A stretch of 64,000 nt of DNA from Isoptericola halalbus. GTDB lineage: Bacteria > Actinomycetota > Actinomycetes > Actinomycetales > Cellulomonadaceae. The notes beneath the pieces are model-generated. The model ran no database searches and was not told where the DNA came from. It worked only from the letters and a program-made list of their open reading frames with translations. Position 1 is the stretch's first letter. Every line of letters begins with the position of its first letter. Below are positions 34,717-44,518 of this stretch, one piece after another. The stretch is taken from positions 1 through 64,000 of the forward strand of contig VJZX01000001.1 of the NCBI GenBank assembly GCA_009663185.1, written 5' to 3'. The translations under genes were made by a program, and so were the position numbers.

Positions 34717-37159
34717 CGACCCTCACCTCGACCAACTCACTGTCCAGCAAGCGGCAGCTCAGCCGTCCCCTATTGAGGTCGTCGGGCCGTGGCCGTGCCC
34801 TGTGCTCGGCGAGCAGGCCGACGTCGTTGAGGTAGCCGACGATCCGGCTGAGAGAGAGCGTCCGAGCGTGTGGGTCCTGGAACCCGCTGTAGCCGGCGCG
34901 GAAGACCTTCCCGTCGAAGAAGTCGCTCGGGCGCTTCTGGATGATCTGGATAAGTGCGGTTACGGGCGCGTACAGGACCCAGTCGCCCTGGGCCCGTACG
35001 TCGGACCACGGAACGTCGGAACCTTCACCAGCATAGGTTCGTTCAGTGGCGGCCTGGTCATCGTTGCCTACGAGGCTCCAGAAGCCCTCAGTGTTCCCGG
35101 CCACCACTTCGCGCGTTGAATCACGGAGCCGAGCAAGAATCTCGCGCGCGACGACGGCGAGCGCGTCCGGGGTCACCTTCTGATCAGGAAGACACCTCTC
35201 TTTCAAGTCAGCCACGATCGAACTCAGAGTAGCGCTGCTGCCGCGCTTAGCCCGCATGTGTTCGGCGATCCCGACAACTGCGTGCTCACGAGGGTCTGCG
35301 CCGAAATCTGTGAACAGCGGGTGGTCAAGATCGACGAACACATGTACGTCGGTTCCACGCTGGCCATGCACGAAGACAGGAACGTTCAGGCTGTCGGTGT
35401 CGGTAACCTCAACGCCCGTCAACGCATACACCGTCGCGTTGCACGTCCCGAGCGATGGCAGAGAGTACTCACCGCTAATGTCCGCCAAGATCTCACCAAC
35501 GCTGCGGTAGCGGTCCTGTTTCGCGTCCTCAGTCTCTCGGGCGGGTGCGGGATCGGTCGTCGTTGGTGGATCCGCCGGGAGCGGGATCCCGAGCCGGGCT
35601 CGCGCATCGGGTTCACCGTCCACGTAGGTGTTCGGCGTCTTGGCTTCCGGAGGAACCACGAGCTGCGGTTCGTCGTGCTGCCGAGCAGCCTCGTACCACA
35701 TCGTGTCGTCCTGGTACTCGGGGGTCCCTTTGCGGAACTCCTTGGCCCATTCGCGCGCCTTCTGGTGGATTGCAGTCTTTCCATCACCAGGAATCAGATT
35801 CTTCAGGCCGGGCTTAAGTGAATTGAAGCCCTTGTTCAGCAGGCCGAGTGGCGACTCATTCACGGCGTACCCGTAGTCGCGGGCATACTTGGGCCTCAGC
35901 GGCCCCTCGCCGCGCAAGTACCGAACGGCCGACTTCCACTCGGTGGTGTCGTACTCGAAAGCGTTCTTCTGGTAATTGACGCGAACGTGGTCCAGGTGAA
36001 TTTCTCCTACGATGCGCCCCTCGGGCGGCACCTCCACCGGGTATTCCAGCAGCGGGCGAGCCACGGGGTCGTTCGGGTCGGTCCAGGAGAACAGCTTGAT
36101 GTCCCGCACAAGGATCTTCCGGCCATTACGTAGAAAATCGATGCCGAAGTCGCTCTTGTCGGTGTATCGCTGGATGCCCAGCCATCCCCAGATCCGGCGG
36201 TCTCGGGTCTCGATGTGGTCACTACCGCACTCTTCGCACTTGTTAGTCCCAAGGTCTTGCCATCGTCCGCAGTCCTGGCATGCTGCCAGCGGGCTGAGCT
36301 CCTTGTTGATCTCGATATAGGCCGGGATCTTCTCGCTATTCCTAACAACGAACCTGTTGCGGTTCCAAATGCAAGGGAGGTACGGCTGGACGGCCTTGTT
36401 GTCGACGAGGAGATTGATGGACTTCTCGCGCATCAGGTAGGAGTAGATGTCCCCGAGTGTCTGACGGATCTTCGCTTGTTGGCGCGACAAAAGGTCGTAC
36501 TGCTCCGGCTTGAGGTCACTGATGATGATCTCCGTGCCGTGGCTTGATGGATCGTCCTTCGGCTCGCGCACTACCGGGACCTCGAAGCTGCCCGCCGACG
36601 CCATGCGGTTCAGGTCCAGCGTGACGCTGATCCACTCGGGGTCGCCGGCTCTGGTGGTGCGCACGGTCGTGGTGTTTCCCAGTCTGGCCGTGGCAATGTT
36701 GAAGCCCATGCCGAACAGACCGAGCTTGCCGTAGCGCGCGTTGCTCGTCCAACCTGCGGAGAGCGCGCCGGTCAGGTGCTCCAGACTCATGCCGCGCCCG
36801 TTGTCAATCACCCACACCTGAGCGTTGCGTCGGTCGCTGTTGCGTGCGGGAAGCGAGATCGCGACTGTCTTCGGGTCAGAGGTTTCATCGCCCACGAGGA
36901 AATCGTCGAAGGCGTTGTCGACCAATTCGGCCAGGCACTGCCACGGCGCAAACTCGATGTCACCCAGTACCGCGAGCAGACGGGGATGGGGGCTGACGTC
37001 GATCATCTCGTCGGGCAGGGCGCCAACGTGCTCCTCGACCACCAAGACTCCTTCGCGGGCGGGCGTGTGCAGCCCTCTGACATCCGGTGCCATCACCCTA
37101 TCGGCGACCACCGACGTTGACTCGGCAAACCCCTCTGTCACTAGCGGGTCGTCACTCAC
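34709..37159 (-). CDS. GHKL ATPase (MORC/MutL/HSP90-like) of the RM operon
   Basis: This protein of about 816 residues has an N-terminal GHKL ATP-binding domain: APWQCLAELVDNAFDDF (N box with Glu and Asn), VIDNGRGM (DxGxG) and GKLGLFGMGFNIA. A CxxC-x11-CxxC zinc-ribbon-like insert (CQDCGRWQDLGTNKCEECG) sits around the middle third. The long C-terminal part has no recognised domain. GHKL ATPases of the MORC/MutL type are known partners of C5 methylase/Vsr/helicase restriction systems. The start is uncertain: GTG 37159, TTG 37204 and ATG 37093 are all in frame. Confidence 0.88.
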   Translation of the reverse strand: MSDDPLVTEGFAESTSVVADRVMAPDVRGLHTPAREGVLVVEEHVGALPDEMIDVSPHPRLLAVLGDIEFAPWQCLAELVDNAFDDFLVGDETSDPKTVAISLPARNSDRRNAQVWVIDNGRGMSLEHLTGALSAGWTSNARYGKLGLFGMGFNIATARLGNTTTVRTTRAGDPEWISVTLDLNRMASAGSFEVPVVREPKDDPSSHGTEIIISDLKPEQYDLLSRQQAKIRQTLGDIYSYLMREKSINLLVDNKAVQPYLPCIWNRNRFVVRNSEKIPAYIEINKELSPLAACQDCGRWQDLGTNKCEECGSDHIETRDRRIWGWLGIQRYTDKSDFGIDFLRNGRKILVRDIKLFSWTDPNDPVARPLLEYPVEVPPEGRIVGEIHLDHVRVNYQKNAFEYDTTEWKSAVRYLRGEGPLRPKYARDYGYAVNESPLGLLNKGFNSLKPGLKNLIPGDGKTAIHQKAREWAKEFRKGTPEYQDDTMWYEAARQHDEPQLVVPPEAKTPNTYVDGEPDARARLGIPLPADPPTTTDPAPARETEDAKQDRYRSVGEILADISGEYSLPSLGTCNATVYALTGVEVTDTDSLNVPVFVHGQRGTDVHVFVDLDHPLFTDFGADPREHAVVGIAEHMRAKRGSSATLSSIVADLKERCLPDQKVTPDALAVVAREILARLRDSTREVVAGNTEGFWSLVGNDDQAATERTYAGEGSDVPWSDVRAQGDWVLYAPVTALIQIIQKRPSDFFDGKVFRAGYSGFQDPHARTLSLSRIVGYLNDVGLLAEHRARPRPDDLNRGRLSCRLLDSELVEVRVGV

Positions 37160-37305
37160 CGGGCCCCAGGACCCGCGTGCTTCTGGCGCATGTCGCATCC
37201 CCAAACGATCACCGGCTCATGTGCCGATCCGGCCTGCCGCGACCTCGTCACGCACGGGTCCCCAGAGGTGCATGGGACCAGAAGGCTACCGTTCGTTGGG
37301 ACCGG

Positions 37306-37539
37306 TCAGGTCCACTCCCAGCTGTAATCTGCCCAGCCGCGCTTGGCGACACCGCCGTCGAGCAGCTCCGCCCAAAGCTTCTGGACCCAGGGGCTGTCGT
37401 CCGCCCGATGAGCCATGTACGGCGAGCGTTCGAGCACCGCCTTGATCCCTTCGGTGAGGGATCCAGCTTCGACGGTCTCGACGTTCACGAACTCGCCGTG
37501 GCGAATCGTCTCGGTGACCCTCACTGCATCCGTCGACAT
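37306..37539 (-). CDS. small acidic hypothetical protein
   Basis: This 77-residue protein reads STDAVRVTETIRHGEFVNVE, then EGIKAVLERSPYMAHRADDS and WVQKLWAELLDGG, ending WADYSWEWT. GAGGAG lies five bases before ATG 37539. It is in the same direction as the RM operon and 147 bases upstream of it, so it could be a control or antirestriction partner. It has no HTH, so a classical C-protein is not supported. The family is unknown. Confidence 0.6.
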   Translation of the reverse strand: MSTDAVRVTETIRHGEFVNVETVEAGSLTEGIKAVLERSPYMAHRADDSPWVQKLWAELLDGGVAKRGWADYSWEWT

Positions 37540-37725
37540 GATCACTCCTCGCGCTTGGCTCCATCGATGGGCGAGCTTTCCACGGCCCGCTGCTTCGTTG
37601 GCTCCTGCGTGGTCTCGCCTGTGGAATCCGGCCCCTGGAGAGCTACCCGTTGCCGAGCGATGCTCCCGGAGGGCTGGGCCGAGTTCTCCCCAATCGTGCC
37701 TGCATGCGCTGAGTGGAGCCCTCCC

Positions 37726-39141
37726 TCATCGGGCGAGCATCGACGCCGCGGTACGCGCACCCAAGGACATGCCGTTGCCGTGGTAGATCCTCGACTTGTC
37801 CTTCTCGCCGGCGGCTTCGACGGCGCGCCTGAAGGCGTCTCGGCCGTGAGCGTGGGCGGACTCGACGAACCGTTCAGGCTGCCCCGACGGCGGCGCGAAC
37901 TGCTTGATCGCCGCGTAGAGGTTGGGATGGTTGCGGCCGTTGATCGGCTCGTACTTGCGCACGACACGGTGGACGCCGCCGAGCGTCACCCCGGCGAGGG
38001 CATGCTCGGTCCAGACGAGGTACCGCTGGTCGGCGATGCCCTGGTTGATCCGGGCGGCGACGCGCGCGTCGGTCATGGTGAACAACGCGCGCAGCCAGTC
38101 GAGATGCTCGGGGCTCGGGCGGTCGCCGGCCGCGACGGCGTCCTCCATCGCGCGTTGGGCGGCCTCGGCATCGGCGGCGGCGTCCTGGCCGCGTCCCAGC
38201 GGGCTCGCGACGCGGTCGGCCAAGAGCCCGAGGAGGGTCTGGTAGTTCTCGGCGCGTCGGCCGGATCGGATGACGAGCGCGTCAGCGTCGACCGTCTCGG
38301 CGGCGTGGGCGGCCAGCGCCGACGTCATGCGCTGGGCTCGCACGATCGCCGCGAGCGCGTCTGCGGACGGGAACTCGTAACCGAGCCGCAGGTACAGGTT
38401 GTGCTGGGCGGCGAGGGCGCCGTCGAACCCGAACGGGTACGGCGACGGCATCAGTGGCGCCGGGGCGCGGAACCCGAGGCGGTCGACGACGCCGGCCTCG
38501 GCGTCGGTGATGTGTCGGCCCCAGGCGCTGGCGAGCTGGGCGGCGGACAGGGCGCTGTCGACCAGGTGCGGGGCCTTGGTCGAGTACGCGTCCTGCCACT
38601 TCGACTTCGTCGACAGGCGCCGCCAGCCGGGCAGCGGGAAGTAGCGGGCGTCGAGGGTGAGCAGCGCCCAGGTGAGGTCGGCGGCGTCGCGCACCAGGAT
38701 GCGAGCTTCGTCGAACCGGATCTCCTCGGCGACGATCGGCAGCTCGCGCTCGCGCCCGGTCAGGGCTGCCAATGCCGCCCTGCGCCAGGCTTCGGCGAGC
38801 CGGGAGTCCTGGACGGCGGCGAGTTCGGCAGCGTTCGCGCCGCGTGCGCCCGGGAGGTTTTCGGTCTTAGGTTGATCTGTGGCCAGCCAGTGCAGCAGGC
38901 GGCGGGGGGCTTCCCAGCCGTCGATGGCGTAGACCGGGGTTGCTGCCTCGGCCAGGTCGAGGGCGTAGTCCCAGATGACCTTGCGGTAGCGCAGGATCTT
39001 CGCCGTCGCGGCCGCACGCTCGTCGGGCGTCGTGGTCGCTTGGCGGTTGCCGTTGGCACCGCCAAGGAAGTACGACGGGCGGCGCATCTGCAGCAGTTGC
39101 GTCATCGCGCCGTGGAGCGCTGAGGTGACTTCCCCGTACAT
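37726..39141 (-). CDS. element-associated protein of unknown function
   Basis: This 471-residue, Ala-rich, helical soluble protein has TSALHGAMTQLLQMRRPSYF near the start, HNLYLRLGYEFPSADALAAIV in the middle and the end KDKSRIYHGNGMSLGARTAA. It has no membrane segments or catalytic signature that can be named. Its ATG shares a base with the stop of the upstream gene (TGATG). The position between defence genes and a relaxase suggests an element maintenance or transfer gene, but this is context only. Confidence 0.75.
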   Translation of the reverse strand: MYGEVTSALHGAMTQLLQMRRPSYFLGGANGNRQATTTPDERAAATAKILRYRKVIWDYALDLAEAATPVYAIDGWEAPRRLLHWLATDQPKTENLPGARGANAAELAAVQDSRLAEAWRRAALAALTGRERELPIVAEEIRFDEARILVRDAADLTWALLTLDARYFPLPGWRRLSTKSKWQDAYSTKAPHLVDSALSAAQLASAWGRHITDAEAGVVDRLGFRAPAPLMPSPYPFGFDGALAAQHNLYLRLGYEFPSADALAAIVRAQRMTSALAAHAAETVDADALVIRSGRRAENYQTLLGLLADRVASPLGRGQDAAADAEAAQRAMEDAVAAGDRPSPEHLDWLRALFTMTDARVAARINQGIADQRYLVWTEHALAGVTLGGVHRVVRKYEPINGRNHPNLYAAIKQFAPPSGQPERFVESAHAHGRDAFRRAVEAAGEKDKSRIYHGNGMSLGARTAASMLAR

Positions 39142-39557
39142 CACGCACTGCCTACGCCGGCCGTCGTGGGGCACGCGATCACGCCGAGGTGGTCGGGGTC
39201 CTTGGCCCACTCCCGATCCAGGACATTGAGGACGGCGAGCGATTCGGGGTTGGGCAGGTAGAACTCGGCGAGCACCTCGATCGCTATGCGGGCGGTGACG
39301 TAGTGGACGCGCCTTTCGACCACGAGTGGAGGTGGTCCCGCCGTCGGGCGGACGAGCGGATTGTGGAGGGCGTCGAGGCGCTGGAGGGCGAGCCAGTAAT
39401 CGACGGTGGCCGTCGCCGGGACCGTCTTCGCGAGGGCGACCAGGTGCTTGCGAGCGACGCCGTACAGCAGCCAGTGGCCACGCGGCAGCGTGGCCGGCTT
39501 GGGGCGCGGGCCGATATGGGGGACGGTCGCGACGATCTGGACGACGTCGTGGGTCAT
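39141..39557 (-). CDS. element-associated hypothetical protein
   Basis: This 138-residue protein has HDVVQIVATVPHIGPRPKPA at the start, then LVALAKTVPATATVDYWLAL and YVTARIAIEVLAEFYLPNPE, ending in PTTAGVGSA. It is soluble and shows no known motif. Its stop overlaps the start of the 471-residue gene, so the two are translated together. A small membrane-protein gene lies 60 bases upstream in the same direction. Confidence 0.7.
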   Translation of the reverse strand: MTHDVVQIVATVPHIGPRPKPATLPRGHWLLYGVARKHLVALAKTVPATATVDYWLALQRLDALHNPLVRPTAGPPPLVVERRVHYVTARIAIEVLAEFYLPNPESLAVLNVLDREWAKDPDHLGVIACPTTAGVGSA

Positions 39558-39617
39558 GGCGGTCTCCGTCCTGGTGCCGACCGCGGGCGCGTCGGCTATC
39601 TGCCAGGTGCGTCAACC

Positions 39618-39974
39618 TCACCACTGCGCCAACACAGCGGCGCGGCGGCGGGCTTCGAACGCGAGGATCCGGCACCGGGCGAACCCGTATAGCCACACGA
39701 ACGGGGTGCGGATGCCCACGGAGACGAACTTGATGCAGTCAATCAGCGCCCAGATGAGCGCGAGGTTCCACCCGTCGGAGCCGCCGGCCTCGATGCGGGT
39801 CTGGAAGATAGTGAGGAGCTGGAAGTAGATCGGGACGAGCACGACGGCGATGGGCACACCCCACTTCAGACCACGGTCGGTGCAGATCCAGCGGACGAGG
39901 TAGTTGGTCGGGAAGGTCGCCTGCGCGATGCCGATCAGGCTGCCGACAAGATCGGAGGAGAGTTGGAAGGTCAT
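39618..39974 (-). CDS. small membrane protein of the element
   Basis: This 118-residue protein has two to three hydrophobic segments: SDLVGSLIGIAQATFPTNYL, WGVPIAVVLVPIYFQLLTIF and LALIWALIDCIKFVSVGI, with a basic C-terminal tail FEARRRAAVLAQW. ATG 39974 follows GAGG; the frame further upstream is noise. It is the first gene of a minus-strand series continuing with the two hypothetical genes, and is divergent from the sacsin-like gene. The function is unknown. Confidence 0.7.
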   Translation of the reverse strand: MTFQLSSDLVGSLIGIAQATFPTNYLVRWICTDRGLKWGVPIAVVLVPIYFQLLTIFQTRIEAGGSDGWNLALIWALIDCIKFVSVGIRTPFVWLYGFARCRILAFEARRRAAVLAQW

Positions 39975-40220
39975 CGGGCACCTCGGAGGGCAAGGGGCCG
40001 CCCGGGGTGGGTGGCCGTTGACCTCAAGGTGTGTGCGGGTCGGTGTCGAGCGGCAGGGCGGAGTCGCAAACCTGTGGACGCCATCTCCTTCGCGCGTGGA
40101 GCTACCACAGACAGCCGATGGCGCCCCCCGTGCCTCGGCCTCAACCCGCTGGGACCAGCCGGTTCGGCTTGATGGCACTACCGTGATGTCCTGGTCGTCG
40201 TGCGCAAGAAGGCAGGTTCA

Positions 40221-43200
40221 GTGAACGTCGCAGAAGAACTTCGGCTCAGCGAACTGCGCGCCCTCAAAGTTCTTCGCGATGACGGCCTCGTCGATCAAGC
40301 CCTCAAGCAGCTCAACGAGCGCGGCGGGGCGCAAGAACTGGTCCGCCAGCAGTACTCGGGCCGCTACCCCTTCGAGCTTCTCCAGAACGCCAATGACGCG
40401 GCGCGCCAGCTCAACCTCACCGAAGGACGGCGGGCTCACTTCCTCCTGACTGAATCTGCGCTGATCGTGGCCGACGACGGCGCCGGGTTCGGCGACGAGC
40501 AGATCCGGTCGATCTGCTCCCTCGGGGCTTCATCCAAGGGGCCGGGAGAGGCCATCGGGCACAAGGGGCTGGGGTTCAAGTCCGTTGGCGAGATTACGGA
40601 CCGGCCCCAGATCGTCTCGCGTGGCGGCGAGTTCCAGTTCGACGGTGCGCGTGTTCGTCGAGACGTCGAGGAGATTCTCGGTGACGCGCCGAGGGGGCAG
40701 CGTTTCCCGGTTTATGCCTTCCCATACCCGATGGCTGACTCAGACCTCGGCTCCGACGCCGACGAGGTTCGCCGGCTGCTGGACCACGGATTCGTAACGG
40801 TCATCCGGCTTCCGTTTCGTCCGGATGTCGAGCGGGCAAGCGTGGCTCATGACCTCGTGAACCAGCTGAACTCCGATTTGCTGCTCTTCCTGCCGAGCAT
40901 CGGGCAGTTAGAGCTTCGTGGCACCGATGAAGACTTCGTCGCGACCATCCTGCACGAGCGCTCAGGTATCGCCTGGAACGCCCTCCTGGACGTCGACGGC
41001 GAGCAAGAGCAGTGGCTGATCTACCGCCACGAGTTTTCGCCCGATCCTGACCTGCTCGAGCCCCTCGGGGAGAGATGGACTGATGTCGACGCTCTTCACA
41101 TGTCGGTCGCCGTCCTGTGCGACGACGAAGGGCAGCCTCGGTCCGACGTCCAGTTCCCGCTGAGCGTCTATTTCCCGACTGAGGTATTCGCTGGGCTCCC
41201 CGTCAATGCTCACGCCGAGTGGATTCTGACCCTCGACCGCAAGCACGTCTCGAGTGCCCCGGAGGCTGCGACGGTCAACGCTGCGATTCGCGATGTGCTC
41301 TCCAACTTTGTCGGGCAGGTGGTCGCACCCGACCTTGTCGAGCGCAGCGGCTTGACCCCCGAGTCCATCCACGCGCTCCTCCCAAGTTGGGAGTCCTCGG
41401 CGACCGTAACGCCAGGGTTCGGGGCGGACCTCCGGAAGGCATGGATCGACGCGCTCGCCCGCTCGAACTTTTTGCCGACCACCGGCGGAACCCTACGACC
41501 CCCCGCCGAGGTTCGAGTCCTTCCCGACTCCATCGCCGATCCAGACGAGGCGCACCGGTTCGCGAACCTCGACGAGACGACCGTCCGGCCAGACCTCGAA
41601 AGCATCACGGACCTCCGGCGCCTCGTCTCGGAGACTTCCCCCGAGTTCGGAATGACGATCCGCCAGTACGCCGAGAACCTCCGGACGCCAGCGGCGGACG
41701 AGCTTGGGCGGTACTACGCCTTCCTCATGGCGTGCCAGGAGTCTGCGGGGCTGAAGTTCACCCGGGAACTGTCGAAGGTCCCATGTGTCCTGACCAGCCA
41801 CGACGATTGGGTATCGCCGGCTGTCGAGACCGTCTTCCTGCCACGAGTTCGGAGCGAAGACGAGGTCCCCGAGGACATCCCTGTTCCCATCGCGGTCGTC
41901 CCTGAGGGACTGCCAGGCATCGAGAGATTCCTCGAAGCTCTCGGAGTCCGGGCCTTCCAGTGGCGCACGATCATCGAAGACTTCCTCATGCCGATCCTGC
42001 GGGACCCAAATGAGGATGAGGAACGACGCGAGCATGCGCTCAACAGCCTCCGGGCCTACCAGGCTCAGCGACGTGGGGAGGAACCGCCTCTGGTGTTGCA
42101 GGGCGTACTCCTTCCCGCTCGCGGCGTGGACAACGTCCGCGCGCTCAGGCGCAGCGGAGAGCTCTACTTCGGGGCCTATTGGACTGGATCCGCCGATCTC
42201 GAAACTCTCTACGGTCCGTTCGGTGGGGTCGACTTCCTCGATGTCGCACCGCCTGAAGACCCCGAGTCATTGGTCGCGGAGCGCGGCTTCTACGAGATGC
42301 TCGGTGTGGCAGGGTTCCCACGGCTCTCCAGCATCGTGAGCGGTGGTGGCGTGCCGTTCGAGCACTACTCCCACCCCCATAGATACGACAGCGGCTACAC
42401 GAGGTGGCTCTACTCGCCCGACGTTTGGGCGGTAGCGCAGGGATGTCCGAGTGGACACCCGCAATCGCAGCGCCTCCGCGAGTCCCACCAGATCGACCGC
42501 CTCCCGGAGATCTTGGACTCGGAGGATCCCGTTCGTCTAGCTGCGTTGTGGCGCCAGTTGGGGTTGCACTGGGCGATCTACCAGTCGGGGATGCACGCGG
42601 TGTTCCACTGCGTCGCCTCCGGGAATCACCCTGCCGGCCGCGATCGAACCGCCGATTCCTTGTTCGCCTTCACGCTCCGCTCCCACGCCTGGATTCCGGT
42701 AGTTCTCGGCGGAACTCGAGAACTGGCCACGCCTCGGGAGGCCTGGTACGACGCACCTGACGTGCCTCGCAGCATCCGGGACCGTGTACCCCGTGTTCCT
42801 GCGGAGATGCTCGATGGAGTTGGCCTTGCTCTCGCTCGGGAACTCGGTCTGACCGATGCGGCTCGCCCCGATGTCGATGATCTCCTCCTCTTCCTTGATA
42901 CCCTGGCGGCCGACGCCGAGACGAGTGCCGAGGTGTCCCGCGAATTGACGTACGCGGCAAAGTGGGTTCAGAGACGGCTCAACGACCAGCTTCACCCTGA
43001 GAGTGATCCGCACCCCGACCCGCAGTCGGTCCGCGTCCTCGCCACCCAGCACCGAACCAAAACATTCGTCCCTCAACCGGCCTTCACAAGCGACTCTCTG
43101 CTCCGTCGCACCTGGTCAGAGTACGAGCCCGTTCTCGAGGCTGAGGGGCAGCCCCGCGCGCTCGTCCACTACCTGTCACTGGACAATCTCGACAACTCCG

Positions 43201-44495
43201 TCCGCACGGAGCCCCGACCCGAGGGCGTCCATCAGGTTGGCAGCGAGGCGGACATCGAGATTCGCACGCATTTCGACAGGCGCAAGGCCGAGGTACTCGC
43301 GCTCATCTCGGCCGATGTTCCGAGCGTCGAGGAGTCCGCTGCAAGCCGACTGCGGACCCTGGAGCTCGTTGTCTGCGAGGAACTTGAACTGCGGTACGTC
43401 GGCCGAGGTCGTGAGGTTCCCCGCCCTGACGCGCCGTGCTACATCAGTGTGCGGCGCGAGCAAAAGGGCAGGAGGCGCCGCATCGGTACGGCTTATCTGA
43501 GACTCCTCCCTGACGATGCCAACCATCGTCCCGACTGGTACGCCTTTGCAGCTCAGCTCGCGGAGTTCCTCGATACGCCGCTGCTAGCCGACGCCGTCGC
43601 GACAATCTTCACAGCCAGCCGCGAGAACCGTTGGAGCATGCTCGCCCAACACTCTGTTGAACTCTCAGACGTCGATGACGCTCGTCGCCGACTACAGCAG
43701 CCGGACATCCAGCATGACGACCTCGACGCGCTCACCGCCTCGTTTGAAGCGGAGGTAGTTGCTGCGGGCGCCCCAGAGCCAAGTCCCCACGGGTCAAGAG
43801 AGGTTGCTCAGGAGAGAGAGGGCACGGCTGCTCCGACGACCTCCGAGTCCCCGGAGACGGAGGACCCGGCGACCCCGACGGAAGGGCCAATGATCCCGCC
43901 CGAGCCGAGGGTGCCCTTCACCCCGCCTCCCATCGATTACGCGAAGGTTCGGGTCTTCGACGCTCACCCGGGGGCCCTGGCGAAGTCGCGCCCGACGCAG
44001 CCTGGCAGTCGACGTCCGGGTAGCGGTTCGTCCAAGGCGCCGTCGATCCAGACCGAACAACTCAAGCGCGACGTCGGCGCACGAGGCGAGGAAGCCGCCT
44101 TCGAAGCTGAGCGACGGCGGTTGCAGGCAATTGACCTCAGCCCTGACCTCGTCGATTGGATCTCGCGGCGCGATGAACTCTCGCCGTACGACATGACCAG
44201 TGTGGAAGATGGCCAGAGGATCTTCATCGAGGTCAAGGCGACGACTGGCAGCGACCCCAGCGAGCCCTTCCAGATCTCCCGCGGCGAGCTCGTTCAGGCT
44301 GCGATTCATCGCGACCGCTTCTTCATCTACCGCGTTACCGACGCATTCACGGACGCTCCCGTGGTCACGCGGTTCCCTGATCCATTCGGACTTGTCACCG
44401 AGGGCAAGGGAGAGATCCTCCTGTCGAAGGCAAGCATGACCCTCATCGATGAGAGTTCCGATGCGGCGGACGACGACGGTGTGGAGTTGGACTAG
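40221..44495 (+). CDS. sacsin-like GHKL ATPase with C-terminal DUF3883 nuclease-like domain
   Basis: This protein has about 1,424 residues. The N-terminus is a sacsin-type HSP90-like ATPase: GRYPFELLQNANDAARQL (N box, residues about 50-67), VADDGAGFGDEQI and IGHKGLGFKSVGEI. About 1,000 residues without recognised motifs follow, then a Pro-rich linker. The C-terminal DUF3883 domain has GARGEEAAFEAERR, LSPYDMTSV and IFIEVKATTGS, a PD-(D/E)xK-like core. Large proteins of this type occur in defence islands. GTG 40221 follows AAGGCAGG; GTG 40200 is also possible. The gene is single and convergent with the relaxase. Confidence 0.85.
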   Translation: MNVAEELRLSELRALKVLRDDGLVDQALKQLNERGGAQELVRQQYSGRYPFELLQNANDAARQLNLTEGRRAHFLLTESALIVADDGAGFGDEQIRSICSLGASSKGPGEAIGHKGLGFKSVGEITDRPQIVSRGGEFQFDGARVRRDVEEILGDAPRGQRFPVYAFPYPMADSDLGSDADEVRRLLDHGFVTVIRLPFRPDVERASVAHDLVNQLNSDLLLFLPSIGQLELRGTDEDFVATILHERSGIAWNALLDVDGEQEQWLIYRHEFSPDPDLLEPLGERWTDVDALHMSVAVLCDDEGQPRSDVQFPLSVYFPTEVFAGLPVNAHAEWILTLDRKHVSSAPEAATVNAAIRDVLSNFVGQVVAPDLVERSGLTPESIHALLPSWESSATVTPGFGADLRKAWIDALARSNFLPTTGGTLRPPAEVRVLPDSIADPDEAHRFANLDETTVRPDLESITDLRRLVSETSPEFGMTIRQYAENLRTPAADELGRYYAFLMACQESAGLKFTRELSKVPCVLTSHDDWVSPAVETVFLPRVRSEDEVPEDIPVPIAVVPEGLPGIERFLEALGVRAFQWRTIIEDFLMPILRDPNEDEERREHALNSLRAYQAQRRGEEPPLVLQGVLLPARGVDNVRALRRSGELYFGAYWTGSADLETLYGPFGGVDFLDVAPPEDPESLVAERGFYEMLGVAGFPRLSSIVSGGGVPFEHYSHPHRYDSGYTRWLYSPDVWAVAQGCPSGHPQSQRLRESHQIDRLPEILDSEDPVRLAALWRQLGLHWAIYQSGMHAVFHCVASGNHPAGRDRTADSLFAFTLRSHAWIPVVLGGTRELATPREAWYDAPDVPRSIRDRVPRVPAEMLDGVGLALARELGLTDAARPDVDDLLLFLDTLAADAETSAEVSRELTYAAKWVQRRLNDQLHPESDPHPDPQSVRVLATQHRTKTFVPQPAFTSDSLLRRTWSEYEPVLEAEGQPRALVHYLSLDNLDNSVRTEPRPEGVHQVGSEADIEIRTHFDRRKAEVLALISADVPSVEESAASRLRTLELVVCEELELRYVGRGREVPRPDAPCYISVRREQKGRRRRIGTAYLRLLPDDANHRPDWYAFAAQLAEFLDTPLLADAVATIFTASRENRWSMLAQHSVELSDVDDARRRLQQPDIQHDDLDALTASFEAEVVAAGAPEPSPHGSREVAQEREGTAAPTTSESPETEDPATPTEGPMIPPEPRVPFTPPPIDYAKVRVFDAHPGALAKSRPTQPGSRRPGSGSSKAPSIQTEQLKRDVGARGEEAAFEAERRRLQAIDLSPDLVDWISRRDELSPYDMTSVEDGQRIFIEVKATTGSDPSEPFQISRGELVQAAIHRDRFFIYRVTDAFTDAPVVTRFPDPFGLVTEGKGEILLSKASMTLIDESSDAADDDGVELD

Positions 44496-44497
44496 TA

Positions 44498-44518
44498 ACG
44501 GGAACCCGCGACTCCCGT
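44498..44518. terminator. short hairpin between convergent sacsin-like and relaxase genes
   Basis: ACGGGA and TCCCGT pair around nine bases, directly after the stop of the sacsin-like gene and touching the stop of the relaxase gene. The stem is only six base pairs, so the call is tentative. Confidence 0.4.
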
